From Nocardia mangyaensis (GTDB taxonomy: Bacteria; Actinomycetota; Actinomycetes; Mycobacteriales; Mycobacteriaceae), in the NCBI RefSeq assembly GCF_001886715.1, contig NZ_CP018082.1, forward strand, positions 4,030,001 through 4,094,000: a stretch of 64,000 nucleotides of DNA, read 5' to 3'. Shown here piece by piece: positions 54,231 through 63,797 of this stretch. The notes beneath the pieces are model-generated. The model searched no databases. It was not told the origin of the DNA and saw nothing but the letters and a program-made list of their open reading frames with translations. Every line of letters begins with the position of its first letter. Position 1 is the stretch's first letter. Position numbers and translations under genes: made by a program.

Positions 54231-55424
54231 ATGACGCAGCTGGATCTGCCGTATCAGTTGTTCGACGCGGACAACCACCTCTACGAGACCAAGGAGGCGC
54301 TGACCAAGTTCCTCCCCAAGGAGTACGAGGGGACGATCAAGTACGTCGAGCTCAACGGGCGCACCAAGATCGCGGTCCTCGGCCAGATCAGCGAGTACAT
54401 TCCCAACCCCACCTTCGAGGTCGTCGCCCGCCCCGGCGCCATGGAGGACTACTTCAAGAACGGCAATCCGGAGGGCAAGAGCAAGCGGGAGATCTTCGGC
54501 AAGTCGATGCGCTCGATCCCGGCCTTCCGTGAGCCGGGCGCGCGCCTCGAGCTCATGAACGAACTCCAGTTGAACCGCTCACTGATGTTCCCCACGCTGG
54601 CCAGCCTCGTCGAGGAGCGGATGCGTCACCACCCTGACCTGATCCACGCGGTGGTCCACTCGCTGAACCAGTGGCTTCTCGAAACCTGGGGCGAGGACGG
54701 CAATTTCGTCTACAAGGACCGCATCTTCACCGTCCCGGTGGTGAGCCTGCCGATCGTCGAGAAGGCGATCGAGGAGCTCGACTGGTGCGTCGAGCACGGC
54801 GCCAAGGCCATTCTGGTGCGCCCGGCACCGGTCCCCGGCCTGCGCGGCATGCGCTCGTTCGCGCTGCCGGAGTTCGACCCGTTCTGGAAGCGGGTGGTCG
54901 AGCACGACATTCTCGTCACCATGCACTCCTCCGACAGCGGCTATTCGCGGCACAACGCCGAGTGGGAGGGCTCCAGCCTGGAGATGCTGCCGTTCCAGAC
55001 CAACACCTTCCGGATGACGACCGAATGGCGCCCGATCCAGGACGCGGTGGCGTCCTGGGTGTGCCACGGCGCGCTGTTCCGCTTCCCCGAACTCAAGGTG
55101 GCGGTCATCGAGAACGGCGCGTCGTGGCTGGCGCCGCTGCTCGAGAATCTCGCCGATGTCGCCAAGAAGGCGCCCGAGGGCTTCGGCCATCAGGACCCGG
55201 TGGCGGCGATCAAGCGCAACATCTTCGTCAGCCCGTTCTGGGAAGAGGATCTCGGCGCGATCGCCGACCTCATCGGCGTGGACAACGTCCTGTTCGGCTC
55301 GGACTACCCGCACCCGGAGGGCCTGGCCGAGCCCGCTCGCTACATCCATGAGATCAAGGACATGAACCTGGAGCACCAGGCCAAGATCATGGGCGGCAAC
55401 CTCGCGAGGCTGCTGAAGGTATGA
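54231..55424 (+). CDS. Amidohydrolase-2 family protein (first of two)
   Basis: A 397-residue TIM-barrel metal-dependent enzyme (PF04909-type). Metal-site motifs are FDADNHLYET at the N-terminus, LVTMHSSDSGYSRH in the middle and VLFGSDYPHPEG near the end. The family contains decarboxylases such as ACMSD and gamma-resorcylate decarboxylase as well as hydrolases, so it could cleave either a ring product or an amide/ester. GGAGG precedes ATG 54231. It is the first gene of an operon that continues through the CoA synthetase, with ATGA overlap. Confidence 0.87.
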   Translation: MTQLDLPYQLFDADNHLYETKEALTKFLPKEYEGTIKYVELNGRTKIAVLGQISEYIPNPTFEVVARPGAMEDYFKNGNPEGKSKREIFGKSMRSIPAFREPGARLELMNELQLNRSLMFPTLASLVEERMRHHPDLIHAVVHSLNQWLLETWGEDGNFVYKDRIFTVPVVSLPIVEKAIEELDWCVEHGAKAILVRPAPVPGLRGMRSFALPEFDPFWKRVVEHDILVTMHSSDSGYSRHNAEWEGSSLEMLPFQTNTFRMTTEWRPIQDAVASWVCHGALFRFPELKVAVIENGASWLAPLLENLADVAKKAPEGFGHQDPVAAIKRNIFVSPFWEEDLGAIADLIGVDNVLFGSDYPHPEGLAEPARYIHEIKDMNLEHQAKIMGGNLARLLKV

Positions 55425-56881
55425 CCTGGGAGACCATTCCGCAGATGGTGCTGAGCGCCGCCGATCGCTTCGGTAACGCCGAAGCGGTCGTCGACGGAGC
55501 ACAGCGGTTGAGCTTCATCGAGCTCGCAGACCGAGTCCGCCGGGCCGCGGGCGCGTTCGCCGGGGCGGGCATCGAGAAGGGTGACCGTGCGGCGATCTGG
55601 GCGCCCAACTCCGTGGAGTGGATCATCGCGGCCTTCGGACTGGTCACCGCGGGCGGCGTGCTGGTGCCGATCAACACCCGATTCAAAGCCGAGGAAGCGG
55701 CCGATGTCGTGCGACGCAGTGGCGCTCAGCTGCTGTTGGTGCAACAAGGCTTCCTCGGCACGCAGTACACCGGTCCGCAGGGCGTACCGGTCATCGATCT
55801 GGCATCGGATTTCCTCGCCGACGGTGAGCCTGTCGAACCGACGATGACCGGTACCGACATCGCCGACATCATCTACACCTCGGGCACCACCGGTCGGCCC
55901 AAGGGCGTGATGATGAATCATCGGCAGACCCTGCGGTTGTACTCGGAATGGTGCGATCTGGCCGACCTGCGCCAGGGTGACCGCTATCTGATCGTCAACC
56001 CGTTCTTCCACACCTTCGGCTACAAAGCCGGGCTGATCAGCTCGCTGATCAGAGGCGCCACCATCCTGCCGGTGCCGGTCTTCGAGATCGAGCGCGTGCT
56101 CGAGCTCGTCGAACGCGAGCGGGTGACGATGCTGCCCGGCCCGCCCACCCTGTACCACGCCCTGCTCGACGCACCGGACACCTACGATCTGTCGTCGCTG
56201 CGGGCCGCGGTCACCGGGGCAGCCGATATTCCGGTGGAGTTGATCCGGCGAGTGAAGACGGAGCTGCCTTTCCAGTCGATCATGACCGGATACGGGCTGA
56301 CCGAAGCAGGCACCGCGACCGCGTCGCGGCCCGGCGACACCTTCGAACAGATCGCGACCACGGTGGGAACCCCCTGCGACGGGGTGCAGGTGCGCATCGC
56401 CGAGGACGACGAAGTACTCGTTCGCGGTTACAGCGTCATGCAGGGCTACTTCGACGATCCGGTCGCCACGGCCGAGGCCGTCGACGCCGAAGGGTGGCTG
56501 CACACCGGCGATCTGGGCAGCCTCGATCCGGACGGCCGATTGCAGATCATCGGCCGCAAGAAGGACATGTTCATCGTGGGCGGCTTCAATGCCTATCCGG
56601 CCGAGATCGAAGCCTTTCTGCTCGAACATCCCGCCGTGGCCCAGGTCGCTGTCGTCGGTGTCCCCGACGATCGGCTCGGTCAGGTCGGCCGGGCCTTCGT
56701 CGTCGCGAACAACCCGGTGTCGGAAGCCGAATTGATCGCATGGAGCCGGGATCGGATGGCCGGTTTCAAAGCGCCTCGATCCGTGTGGTTTCTCGACGAA
56801 TTGCCGCTCAACGCCACCGGCAAGGTCATGAAAGACCAACTGCGCCAACTCCGTTCCCTTGACATCGAGGAATCTCAATGA
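55421..56881 (+). CDS. Acyl-CoA synthetase, AMP-binding (FadD-like)
   Basis: A 486-residue adenylate-forming ligase. The phosphate loop is YTSGTTGRPKGVMMN; the adenylation motif is GYGLTEAGTA; the hinge region HTGDLGSLDPDGRLQIIGRK and the catalytic lysine in LPLNATGKVMKDQL are present. It activates a carboxylic acid to its CoA thioester. The length fits FadD3-like enzymes that act on ring fragments rather than long-chain fatty acids. It overlaps both neighbours (ATGA), so it shares one transcript with the amidohydrolases. Confidence 0.92.
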   Translation: MTWETIPQMVLSAADRFGNAEAVVDGAQRLSFIELADRVRRAAGAFAGAGIEKGDRAAIWAPNSVEWIIAAFGLVTAGGVLVPINTRFKAEEAADVVRRSGAQLLLVQQGFLGTQYTGPQGVPVIDLASDFLADGEPVEPTMTGTDIADIIYTSGTTGRPKGVMMNHRQTLRLYSEWCDLADLRQGDRYLIVNPFFHTFGYKAGLISSLIRGATILPVPVFEIERVLELVERERVTMLPGPPTLYHALLDAPDTYDLSSLRAAVTGAADIPVELIRRVKTELPFQSIMTGYGLTEAGTATASRPGDTFEQIATTVGTPCDGVQVRIAEDDEVLVRGYSVMQGYFDDPVATAEAVDAEGWLHTGDLGSLDPDGRLQIIGRKKDMFIVGGFNAYPAEIEAFLLEHPAVAQVAVVGVPDDRLGQVGRAFVVANNPVSEAELIAWSRDRMAGFKAPRSVWFLDELPLNATGKVMKDQLRQLRSLDIEESQ

Positions 56882-58134
56882 ACTTCTCCGACATGATCCT
56901 GGTCAGTATCGATGACCACGTGGTCGAGCCGGCCGACATGTTCGACCGGCACACGCCCGCGAAATACGCCGAGTACATCCCGAAGCTGATCACCAACGAC
57001 CAAGGCGTCGACCAGTGGGTCTATCGCGGTAAACCGGTGGGCGTCACCGGATTGAACGCCGTGGTGGGGTGGCCGAAGGAGGAATGGGACAAGAACCCGG
57101 CCCGCTATGCCGAGATGCGGCCAGGGGTCTACGACATCCACAGCCGGGTGGCGGACATGAACGCCAACGGCATCCTGTCCTCGATGTGCTTTCCGACCTT
57201 CGCCGGATTCAGTGCCGGGCACCTGAGCCAGTTCAAAGACGAGATCACCATCGCCGTCATCTCGGCCTACAACGACTGGCACGTCGACGAATGGTGCGCC
57301 ACCTACCCGGGCCGGTTCATTCCGAACGCGATTCTGCCGCTGTGGGATCCCGCCCTCGCCGTCGCCGAGATCAACCGGGTCGCCGCCAAGGGCTTCCGGG
57401 GCGTCACGATGCCGGAACTGCCGCACGTCGACGGATTGCCCTCCTATCACGACGGCGAGTACTGGGCGCCGGTGTGGGCGGCGCTCGCCGAGACCGGGCT
57501 GGTGATGAACCTGCACATCGGTCAGGGCTTCGGCGCGCTTCGTCTGGCGCCGAACGCGCCGATCGACAACCTCATGTGCCTGGCGCCCACGGTGTCCCAG
57601 ATCGCCGTGCAGGACCTGCTGTGGGGTCCGGCTCTGCGGACCTATCCCGGGCTCAAGGTCGCCCTGTCCGAAGGCGGGATCGGGTGGATCCCGTTCTATC
57701 TGGACCGCTCCGATCGCCACTACACCAACCAGAAATGGCTGCGGCGCGACTTCGGTGGCCGGATGCCCAGTGATGTGTTCCGCGAGCACGTCATGGCCTG
57801 CTATGTCACCGATCGCAACTCGCTCAAGATGCGACACGACATCGGCATCGACATCATCGCGTGGGAATGCGACTACCCGCATTCGGACTCACTGTTCCCC
57901 GATGCGCCGGAATACGTACTCGAAGAACTCAACAGTGCCGGTGCCGATGACACCGACATCCACAAGATCACCTGGCAGAACGCCTGCCGGTTCCTCGACT
58001 GGGATCCCTTCGCCCACATCCCGCGCGAAGAGGCGACCGTCGCGGCGCTGCGGAACACCGCGCGCGATGTCGATCTGACCATCCGGCCGCGCAAGGAATG
58101 GGCCGAACGCTACGCCGCCCAGCACATCAGCTGA
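56878..58134 (+). CDS. Amidohydrolase-2 family protein (second of two)
   Basis: A 418-residue TIM-barrel enzyme. Its metal motifs are VSIDDHVVEPADMF, VMNLHIGQGFG and AWECDYPHSDSLFP. It is a distant relative of the product at 54231 with the same fold but separate sequence. The start overlaps the CoA synthetase stop. Two PF04909 enzymes flanking a CoA ligase suggests two consecutive cleavage or decarboxylation steps. The reaction is unproven. Confidence 0.87.
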   Translation: MNFSDMILVSIDDHVVEPADMFDRHTPAKYAEYIPKLITNDQGVDQWVYRGKPVGVTGLNAVVGWPKEEWDKNPARYAEMRPGVYDIHSRVADMNANGILSSMCFPTFAGFSAGHLSQFKDEITIAVISAYNDWHVDEWCATYPGRFIPNAILPLWDPALAVAEINRVAAKGFRGVTMPELPHVDGLPSYHDGEYWAPVWAALAETGLVMNLHIGQGFGALRLAPNAPIDNLMCLAPTVSQIAVQDLLWGPALRTYPGLKVALSEGGIGWIPFYLDRSDRHYTNQKWLRRDFGGRMPSDVFREHVMACYVTDRNSLKMRHDIGIDIIAWECDYPHSDSLFPDAPEYVLEELNSAGADDTDIHKITWQNACRFLDWDPFAHIPREEATVAALRNTARDVDLTIRPRKEWAERYAAQHIS

Positions 58135-58165
58135 TCACTCGAACAACCCCGAAGGAGACACCACC

Positions 58166-58468
58166 ATGCATCTCATCGTCTTCTCCAGCCCCCGAGCGGG
58201 CATGGACGAGGAATACAACACCTGGTACACCGAGGTTCACATCCCCGACATGCTGGCGATACCCGGGGTGAAGTCCTGCCACCGGCTCCGCGCCCAGCCG
58301 GTGGGTGGCCAGCCGCCGGAATTCACCTACCAGGCCGACTACGACATCGACGGCGATGCCGAGGCCGTCCTGAAGGAGATCAAGGTGCGCTCCGCGGACG
58401 GCCGCATCAGGCTCAGTCCGGCCATCGACCCGGCGGCCATGAAAGTGACTGTCTGGGAATCGCTCTGA
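58166..58468 (+). CDS. Dimeric alpha/beta-barrel protein (EthD/DUF4286-like)
   Basis: A 100-residue protein. The pattern MHLIVFSSPRAGMDEEYNTW, YTEVHIPDMLAIPGVKSC is that of EthD/DUF4286 ferredoxin-like domains, which dimerise to a beta-barrel with a hydrophobic cavity. Such proteins accompany oxygenases and CoA pathways as isomerases, monooxygenases or binding proteins. GAAGGAG precedes ATG 58166. Its stop shares a base with the next start (TGATG). Confidence 0.8.
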   Translation: MHLIVFSSPRAGMDEEYNTWYTEVHIPDMLAIPGVKSCHRLRAQPVGGQPPEFTYQADYDIDGDAEAVLKEIKVRSADGRIRLSPAIDPAAMKVTVWESL

Positions 58469-59601
58469 TGGACTTCGGGCTGTCCGCCGACCAGCGGCTG
58501 CTCTGCTCGACCACCCGTGAGTTCCTCGCCAAGTCGGTTCCGCTCGATGTCGTGCGCGGGCTCGCCGCGACCGGCATCGGGTTCGATCGCTCATGGTGGC
58601 GGCGCGGTGCCGAACTGGGCTGGACCGCGCCGCTGGTCCCGGAGGACCTCGGCGGCGGATCGGTCTCGGGGGCGCCGGTGGCCGACCTCGCCCTCGTCGC
58701 GAGCGAGTTCGGGCGTGCCTGCGCGCCCGGCCCGCTCGTCACCATCAGCGCCGTCCTGGCCGGCGTGGTCCGCGAGCGGGACCGGTTCGCCGAGCTGCTC
58801 GACGCGGTGCTCAGTGGCCAGACCATCGCCGCCTGGGCACATTACGAGCCAGGCCACGGCCTCGGGCCCGCGGCGGTGGACACCCTCGCGGTGCCCGATG
58901 GCGACGGATTCCACGTCCGCGGCGTCAAGGATCGGGTCGAATGCGGCGATCAGGCCGAGGTGTTCCTGGTGACCGTCCGTGGTCCCGACGGGCCGATGCA
59001 GGTCCTGATCGCCGCGGACGCGCCGGGCGTTACCATCACCCCGACCTGGACGCTCGACCTCGTGCGCCGCACCGCGACAGTCGAATTCGCCGATGTCCTC
59101 GTCGGCCGGGACGCGGTGGTGCACCGCGATCCCGACGAGACCGCTGCTGCGCTGGATGCCCAGTGGCAGATCGCCGCGACGCTCACCGCGGCGGAGTCGG
59201 CCGGTGCGGCCGCGCACGCCTTCGGCCTGACCACGCGGTGGATGTTCGACCGCTACACCTTCGGCCGGCAGCTGGCGTCCTATCAAGCGCTCAAACATCG
59301 CGCCGCGGAGCACATCACCTCGCTGGAAGCCTGCCAGGCCACCGCGTGGGCCGCCGCGAACGCCTTCGGGAACGACCCGATCAGCACCGCGGAGGCCGTC
59401 AGCGTCGCCAAGTCCTACATCAGTGCCGTCACCCCGGGCCTGCTCCAGGACTGTGTACAGATCCACGGCGGGATCGGCGTGACCTGGGAGCACGATCTGC
59501 ACCTCTATCTGCGGCGGGTCACCTTCGGGCGCGCGCTGTACGGAACGCCGGAGGAGCATCGGCGGCGCCTCACCGATCTCCTGGACAGGAAGGTCGCGTG
59601 A
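58468..59601 (+). CDS. Acyl-CoA dehydrogenase, subunit 1 of a likely pair
   Basis: A 377-residue flavoprotein of the acyl-CoA dehydrogenase family. The FAD region and C-terminal helices are present (FGRQLASYQALKHRAAEHIT; VQIHGGIGVTWEHDLHLYLR). The WEHD form of the C-terminal motif occurs in the partner subunit of heterotetrameric FadE pairs such as ChsE4-ChsE5, where the catalytic glutamate sits in one subunit. The following gene overlaps by 4 bp, which supports an obligate pair acting on a bulky substrate. Confidence 0.9.
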   Translation: MDFGLSADQRLLCSTTREFLAKSVPLDVVRGLAATGIGFDRSWWRRGAELGWTAPLVPEDLGGGSVSGAPVADLALVASEFGRACAPGPLVTISAVLAGVVRERDRFAELLDAVLSGQTIAAWAHYEPGHGLGPAAVDTLAVPDGDGFHVRGVKDRVECGDQAEVFLVTVRGPDGPMQVLIAADAPGVTITPTWTLDLVRRTATVEFADVLVGRDAVVHRDPDETAAALDAQWQIAATLTAAESAGAAAHAFGLTTRWMFDRYTFGRQLASYQALKHRAAEHITSLEACQATAWAAANAFGNDPISTAEAVSVAKSYISAVTPGLLQDCVQIHGGIGVTWEHDLHLYLRRVTFGRALYGTPEEHRRRLTDLLDRKVA

Positions 59602-60845
59602 CTGTGCCCACCACCCCGGACCTCGAACCCGTCGACCACTTCCGTGACCGGGCTCGACACTGGTTGGCGAACAACCTTGCACCGGCACCGCCGAACCAGC
59701 ACGGCGAGGCCGACAAGTCCGAGGCATCCTGGCAACGTGCCAAGCAAGTGCAACGGGTGCTCTACGACGGCGGCTTCGCCGGCATCTGCTTTCCGCGGGA
59801 ATACGGTGGTCTCGGACTGACACCCGAGCACCAGCGGGCGTTCAGCGAGGAGTCCCGCGCCTATGAGATGCCGCTGGCGCTCAACATCCCGACCCTCACC
59901 ATCTGCGCGGCGACGATTCTGGACACCGGCAGCGAGACGCAGAAGCGCACCCATCTTCCCGCCGTGCTGCGTGGCGAAGAGCTGCTCGTGCAGTTCCTGT
60001 CCGAACCACGGGGCGGCTCGGATCTGGCCGGGCTCACCACCCGCGCCGAGCGCAGGGGCGACACCTGGGTGCTCAACGGCGCCAAGATCTGGAGTTCGGG
60101 GGCCTACGCGGCCGACTACGGGCTGTGCCTGGCGCGCACCGATTGGAAGGTACCCAAACACGCCGGGCTGACCATGTTCCTGGTGCCGGTGCGCGCGCCG
60201 GGCGTCACCGTCGCGCGGATCACCCAGGTCGACGGCTCCCGAGAGTTCTGCCAAGAGTTCTTCGACGATGTCGTGCTCCCCGACGACGCGGTGCTCGGCG
60301 AGGTCAACGGCGGCTGGGAGACCGCGAAACGGCAGCTGCTGCACGAGCGCAGTGCTGTCGGCGGCGCGTCGCCCTACGCCAGCGGCGCGCAAGCGCACAG
60401 CGGCCGCGATGTGTCCGGACTCGCCGAACTGGCCAGGCGGACAGGGCAATGGCACGATCCCCGGGTCAGGGAGGACATCGGCGAGGCGCGCGCGCTGAAC
60501 ATGGTGCACGACCAACTGATCACCCGGGTCACCGGTGGCATCGCGGCCGGGGCACTCGACCCCGCCGCCGGATCGATGGTCCGGTTGTTCAGCGCGCGGA
60601 ATTCGTGGCTGCAGGCCGACATGGCCGTGCGGATAGCAGGGTCGGCGGCCGCCACCGGTTCCGGCGCCGACGACGCCGGAACCGGCCAGGCCGGGCAGGA
60701 CTATCTGATGCGGCAGGCATGGAGCCTGGCGGGCGGCAGCACCGAAATGGCCCGCAACATCATCAGCGAGCGAGTGCTCGGCATGCCCCGCGAAGCCGCC
60801 GCCGATCGTGATCTGCCGTTCGACCAGGTGGAATGCGGCCGCTGA
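59598..60845 (+). CDS. Acyl-CoA dehydrogenase, subunit 2 of a likely pair
   Basis: A 415-residue acyl-CoA dehydrogenase. It has FLSEPRGGSDLAGLTTRAER (flavin/substrate contacts) and AGGSTEMARNIISERVLGMP, the typical C-terminal FAD-contact motif. The start is GTG 59598, overlapping the previous stop as GTGA. Heterotetramer formation with the product at 58468 would follow the steroid-side-chain FadE model. It ends the operon, immediately before a strong shared terminator. Confidence 0.9.
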   Translation: MTVPTTPDLEPVDHFRDRARHWLANNLAPAPPNQHGEADKSEASWQRAKQVQRVLYDGGFAGICFPREYGGLGLTPEHQRAFSEESRAYEMPLALNIPTLTICAATILDTGSETQKRTHLPAVLRGEELLVQFLSEPRGGSDLAGLTTRAERRGDTWVLNGAKIWSSGAYAADYGLCLARTDWKVPKHAGLTMFLVPVRAPGVTVARITQVDGSREFCQEFFDDVVLPDDAVLGEVNGGWETAKRQLLHERSAVGGASPYASGAQAHSGRDVSGLAELARRTGQWHDPRVREDIGEARALNMVHDQLITRVTGGIAAGALDPAAGSMVRLFSARNSWLQADMAVRIAGSAAATGSGADDAGTGQAGQDYLMRQAWSLAGGSTEMARNIISERVLGMPREAAADRDLPFDQVECGR

Positions 60846-60857
60846 AGCCGGGCACAG

Positions 60858-60905
60858 CGAAAGGCTCCGGCGGGCCGAGAACGGACGGCCCGCCGGAGCC
60901 TTTCG
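60858..60905. terminator. Bidirectional 20-bp stem terminator
   Basis: A perfect 20-bp stem (60858-60877 with 60886-60905), with an 8-base loop and AAAG/CTTT at its foot giving T-rich exits both ways. It separates the convergent acyl-CoA dehydrogenase and CoA transferase genes. Confidence 0.9.
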
Positions 60906-60915
60906 TGATCGAGGA

Positions 60916-62121
60916 CTAGGTAATCGCGCCCGCCGTCTTGAGAGCGATGATGCGCTCCCAGTCCAGCCCGAGCTCGAGCAGGATCTCCTCGGACTGCGCG
61001 GCGAACTCGGGGCCGGGTGCCAGTGCGGGCGCGGTGACATCGAATTGCACCGGGTTGGTGACCAATTCGAGTTCACCGGCCCGCACCAGGTACTCGTTGG
61101 CCTGGATCTGCGGATCGGCGCCGACCTGCACACTGTCCTGCACCGGCGCCCACGGGCCCGAGAGGGTGGTCAGGCGCTCGGTCCACTCGGCGAGAGATCT
61201 GCTCGCGAATTCCTCCCGCAGAATCTCCACTGCCTCCGCGGTATTGGCCGCGATCGCGGCACTGGTGGCGAACCGGGGATCGGCCGCGAGTTCCGGACGA
61301 CCGATGTGACGGCACACATCGGCCCAGAATTTCACGGGCTGCAACATCACCAGCGAGAGGTAGCGACCGTCGGCGGTGGCGTAGAGGCCCGACAGCGGAT
61401 TGGTCGGCGCGCCATGGGCACCCGGCACCGGCGCCACCATCGGCTCACCGAGATGGGCCGAGAGCGCGATGGAGTGCCCCATCGCCCACAGCCCGCTGCC
61501 GAGCAGCGAGACGTCGACCACCGACGGTTCGCCGGTACGTTCCCGCTTGAGCAGTGCCGCCGCGATCCCGCCCGCGAGGTTCGTCCCGGAAATGGTGTCT
61601 CCGAAGGCAGGACCCGGTGGCGAGATCATGCCCTCGGTTCCCGGTGGGGTGATGGTGGCCGCGACCGAGCCGCGGCACCAGAAGGCGGTCATGTCGAACC
61701 CGCCCTTGCCGGACTCGGCGCCGCGCGGGCCGAGCGCGCTGCCGCGGGCGTAGACGATCTTCGGGTTCACGGCGCGGATGTCGTCCACATCGATCCCGAA
61801 TTTGCTGCGCGCCTGCGGCAGAAAGCTGGTCAGGAACACATCGGAACCGCGAGCGAGTTCGTGGACGACCGTGCGCCCTTCCGGCACCGACATGTCGATG
61901 CCGATGCTGCGCTTGCCCCGATTGGCGTGCTCGACATTGGGATTGGGGTCGCCGTCGACGCGGAATCGGCCGATCTGGCGAAGGCCACGCTGCGGATCGC
62001 CGGTGACCGCGTGTTCGACCTTGATGACATCGGCGCCCCAATCGGCCAGGACCGCGCCCGCCGACGGCACGAAGCCGTACATCGCGACTTCGAGCACGCG
62101 GATTCCCTCGAGCGGCCGCAC
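60916..62121 (-). CDS. CaiB/BaiF-type (class III) CoA transferase
   Basis: A 401-residue family III CoA transferase. The N-terminal GIRVLEVAMYGFVPSAGAVL, ADWGADVIKVEHAVTGDPQR motif and the catalytic aspartate at about 143 in KGGFDMTAFW are present. These enzymes pass CoA from one acid to another, or racemise 2-methylacyl-CoAs (Amacr-like). It starts at GTG 62121, overlapping the aldehyde dehydrogenase stop by one base, so the two are cotranscribed. It offers a CoA-conserving way to activate the substrate. Confidence 0.9.
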   Translation of the reverse strand: MRPLEGIRVLEVAMYGFVPSAGAVLADWGADVIKVEHAVTGDPQRGLRQIGRFRVDGDPNPNVEHANRGKRSIGIDMSVPEGRTVVHELARGSDVFLTSFLPQARSKFGIDVDDIRAVNPKIVYARGSALGPRGAESGKGGFDMTAFWCRGSVAATITPPGTEGMISPPGPAFGDTISGTNLAGGIAAALLKRERTGEPSVVDVSLLGSGLWAMGHSIALSAHLGEPMVAPVPGAHGAPTNPLSGLYATADGRYLSLVMLQPVKFWADVCRHIGRPELAADPRFATSAAIAANTAEAVEILREEFASRSLAEWTERLTTLSGPWAPVQDSVQVGADPQIQANEYLVRAGELELVTNPVQFDVTAPALAPGPEFAAQSEEILLELGLDWERIIALKTAGAIT

Positions 62122-63638
62122 TACTGTGCGCCCTCGGACGCGTCACTCAACCCGACGACCGCCGCATAGGTTTTGCTCTCCAGGAACTCTTCCAGCCCGG
62201 CGACACCGCTCTCGCGACCGATGCCCGACTGCTTGAAGCCACCGAAGGGTGCGTCCGGCGAAAAGTAGTTGCCGCCGTTGATGCTGAACGTGCCGCTGCG
62301 GATCCGGCGAGCGACCGCGAGTGCGCGGTCGGCATCGGCACTGAACACCGCGCCGGAGAGACCGTAGATCGAGTTGTTGGCGATGCGCACGGCGTCGTCG
62401 TCATCGTCGTAGGGAATCACGACGAGTACCGGGCCGAAGACCTCTTCCTGCGCGATCTCGCTGTCGGGGTCGACACCGGCGAGCAGCGTCGGCGCGTAGA
62501 AGAAGCCGGGGTCGACCTTCGCACCCCCGGTGACCAGGGTGGCCCCGGCGGCGACCGCACGCTCGACCAGGCCGTGCACTTTCTCCCGCTGGCGCTCGCT
62601 GATCAACGGTCCCATATACGTTTTCGGGTCGCTGGGATCACCGCTGCTGACCCAGCCGAGATTGGTGGCGACCAGCTCGACGATCTCGTCGTGGCGAGCC
62701 CGCGGTACCAGCAGCCGGGAGGTCAGCGCGCAGCCCTGTCCGGCGTGGGTGCAGATGGTGAAGGCGGCGAACACGGCCGTGGTGGCGAAGTCGGCGTCGT
62801 CGAGCAGGACCATGGCGGATTTGCCGCCCAGCTCGAGGAAGACCCGCTTGAGCGATTCGCTTGCCGCCGCCATGATCTGGCGGCCGACAACGGTGGAGCC
62901 GGTGAACGTGATCAGGTCGACGTCGGGATGGGTGGTCATCAGCTTGCCGATCGCGATGTCGGTGGCGGACACCACGTTCACCACACCGGGCGGGATGTCG
63001 GTGTGCTCGGCGATCAATTCCCCGAGGGCGAGCGTGGCCAGCGGGGTGTCCGGGGCAGCCTTGAGCACGACCGTGCAGCCGGCGGCCAGGGCAGGCATGA
63101 GTTTGGCCAGGGCCAGCTGGTGCGGGTAGTTGTAGGCCACGATCGCCGAAACGACTCCGGCGGCTTCCTTTTCGATCCACCGCCGGTGGCGCTCCCCGCG
63201 GAGCTCGATCTCGCCGAGTTCCTCGGTCAACGAGTACCCGGGCAGCAGATCAGCGTAGTAGCGGGCGATCTCGATCGGGAGGTCGAGCTGGTTGCCGTGG
63301 GTCAGGCGCCGGGTGGCGCCGACCTCGGCGATGGTCAGCTCGCGCAGATCCTCCACGTTGTCGAGCAGCGCCCGATGGAGTTGATCCAGGCAGCGGGCCC
63401 GCAACGCGGCATCGGTCGACCAGGTGGTGGTGTCGAAGGCTCGACGGGCGGCGGCGATGGCCGCCTCGGTCTGTTCGAGCGTGGCGTCGGGGGCATGGCC
63501 GTACACCTCGCCGGTCGCCGGATTGAGCGAGGCGAACGTCTGTTCCGCCTCGACCAGCTGTCCGTCGATCAGCAGCCGCTTGGTGACCGCTGTGGTCGGC
63601 GCCGACGTGCCGACCGAGTCCGTGTCCTGGGATGACAT
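62121..63638 (-). CDS. Aldehyde dehydrogenase (third of three)
   Basis: A 505-residue enzyme with VAYNYPHQLALAKLMPALAA, FTGSTVVGRQIM, catalytic glutamate in RVFLELGGKSAMVLL and cysteine in ICTHAGQGCALTSRLLVP. The ATG at 63638 follows GGAGACGGA. It is divergent from the TauD-like gene at the right edge and its promoter has a copy of the shared operator. It is followed by the CoA transferase, suggesting aldehyde to acid to acyl-CoA conversion. Confidence 0.92.
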   Translation of the reverse strand: MSSQDTDSVGTSAPTTAVTKRLLIDGQLVEAEQTFASLNPATGEVYGHAPDATLEQTEAAIAAARRAFDTTTWSTDAALRARCLDQLHRALLDNVEDLRELTIAEVGATRRLTHGNQLDLPIEIARYYADLLPGYSLTEELGEIELRGERHRRWIEKEAAGVVSAIVAYNYPHQLALAKLMPALAAGCTVVLKAAPDTPLATLALGELIAEHTDIPPGVVNVVSATDIAIGKLMTTHPDVDLITFTGSTVVGRQIMAAASESLKRVFLELGGKSAMVLLDDADFATTAVFAAFTICTHAGQGCALTSRLLVPRARHDEIVELVATNLGWVSSGDPSDPKTYMGPLISERQREKVHGLVERAVAAGATLVTGGAKVDPGFFYAPTLLAGVDPDSEIAQEEVFGPVLVVIPYDDDDDAVRIANNSIYGLSGAVFSADADRALAVARRIRSGTFSINGGNYFSPDAPFGGFKQSGIGRESGVAGLEEFLESKTYAAVVGLSDASEGAQ

Positions 63639-63657
63639 TCCGTCTCCTCGCTGAGCG

Positions 63658-63676
63658 TTGGAAATATGATTCTCGC
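63658..63676. promoter_or_regulatory. Shared operator, copy 2
   Basis: TTGGAAATATGATTCTCGC matches the pattern GYGAGARTAYGRTTCTCRC (drawn from copies 1 and 3) at 16 of 19 positions; one arm is intact. It lies 20 bp before the third aldehyde dehydrogenase start. Confidence 0.55.
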
Positions 63677-63797
63677 TTCAAGCGAACAATATATCCGCCC
63701 GTGGCACACCATACGAGCCGAATGCCGCGACCGAGCGGCCGATTGGCGGCAGATCATCGCCAAAAGCACGTCATCAGCTCTTGCGGAGGCACTCTCG

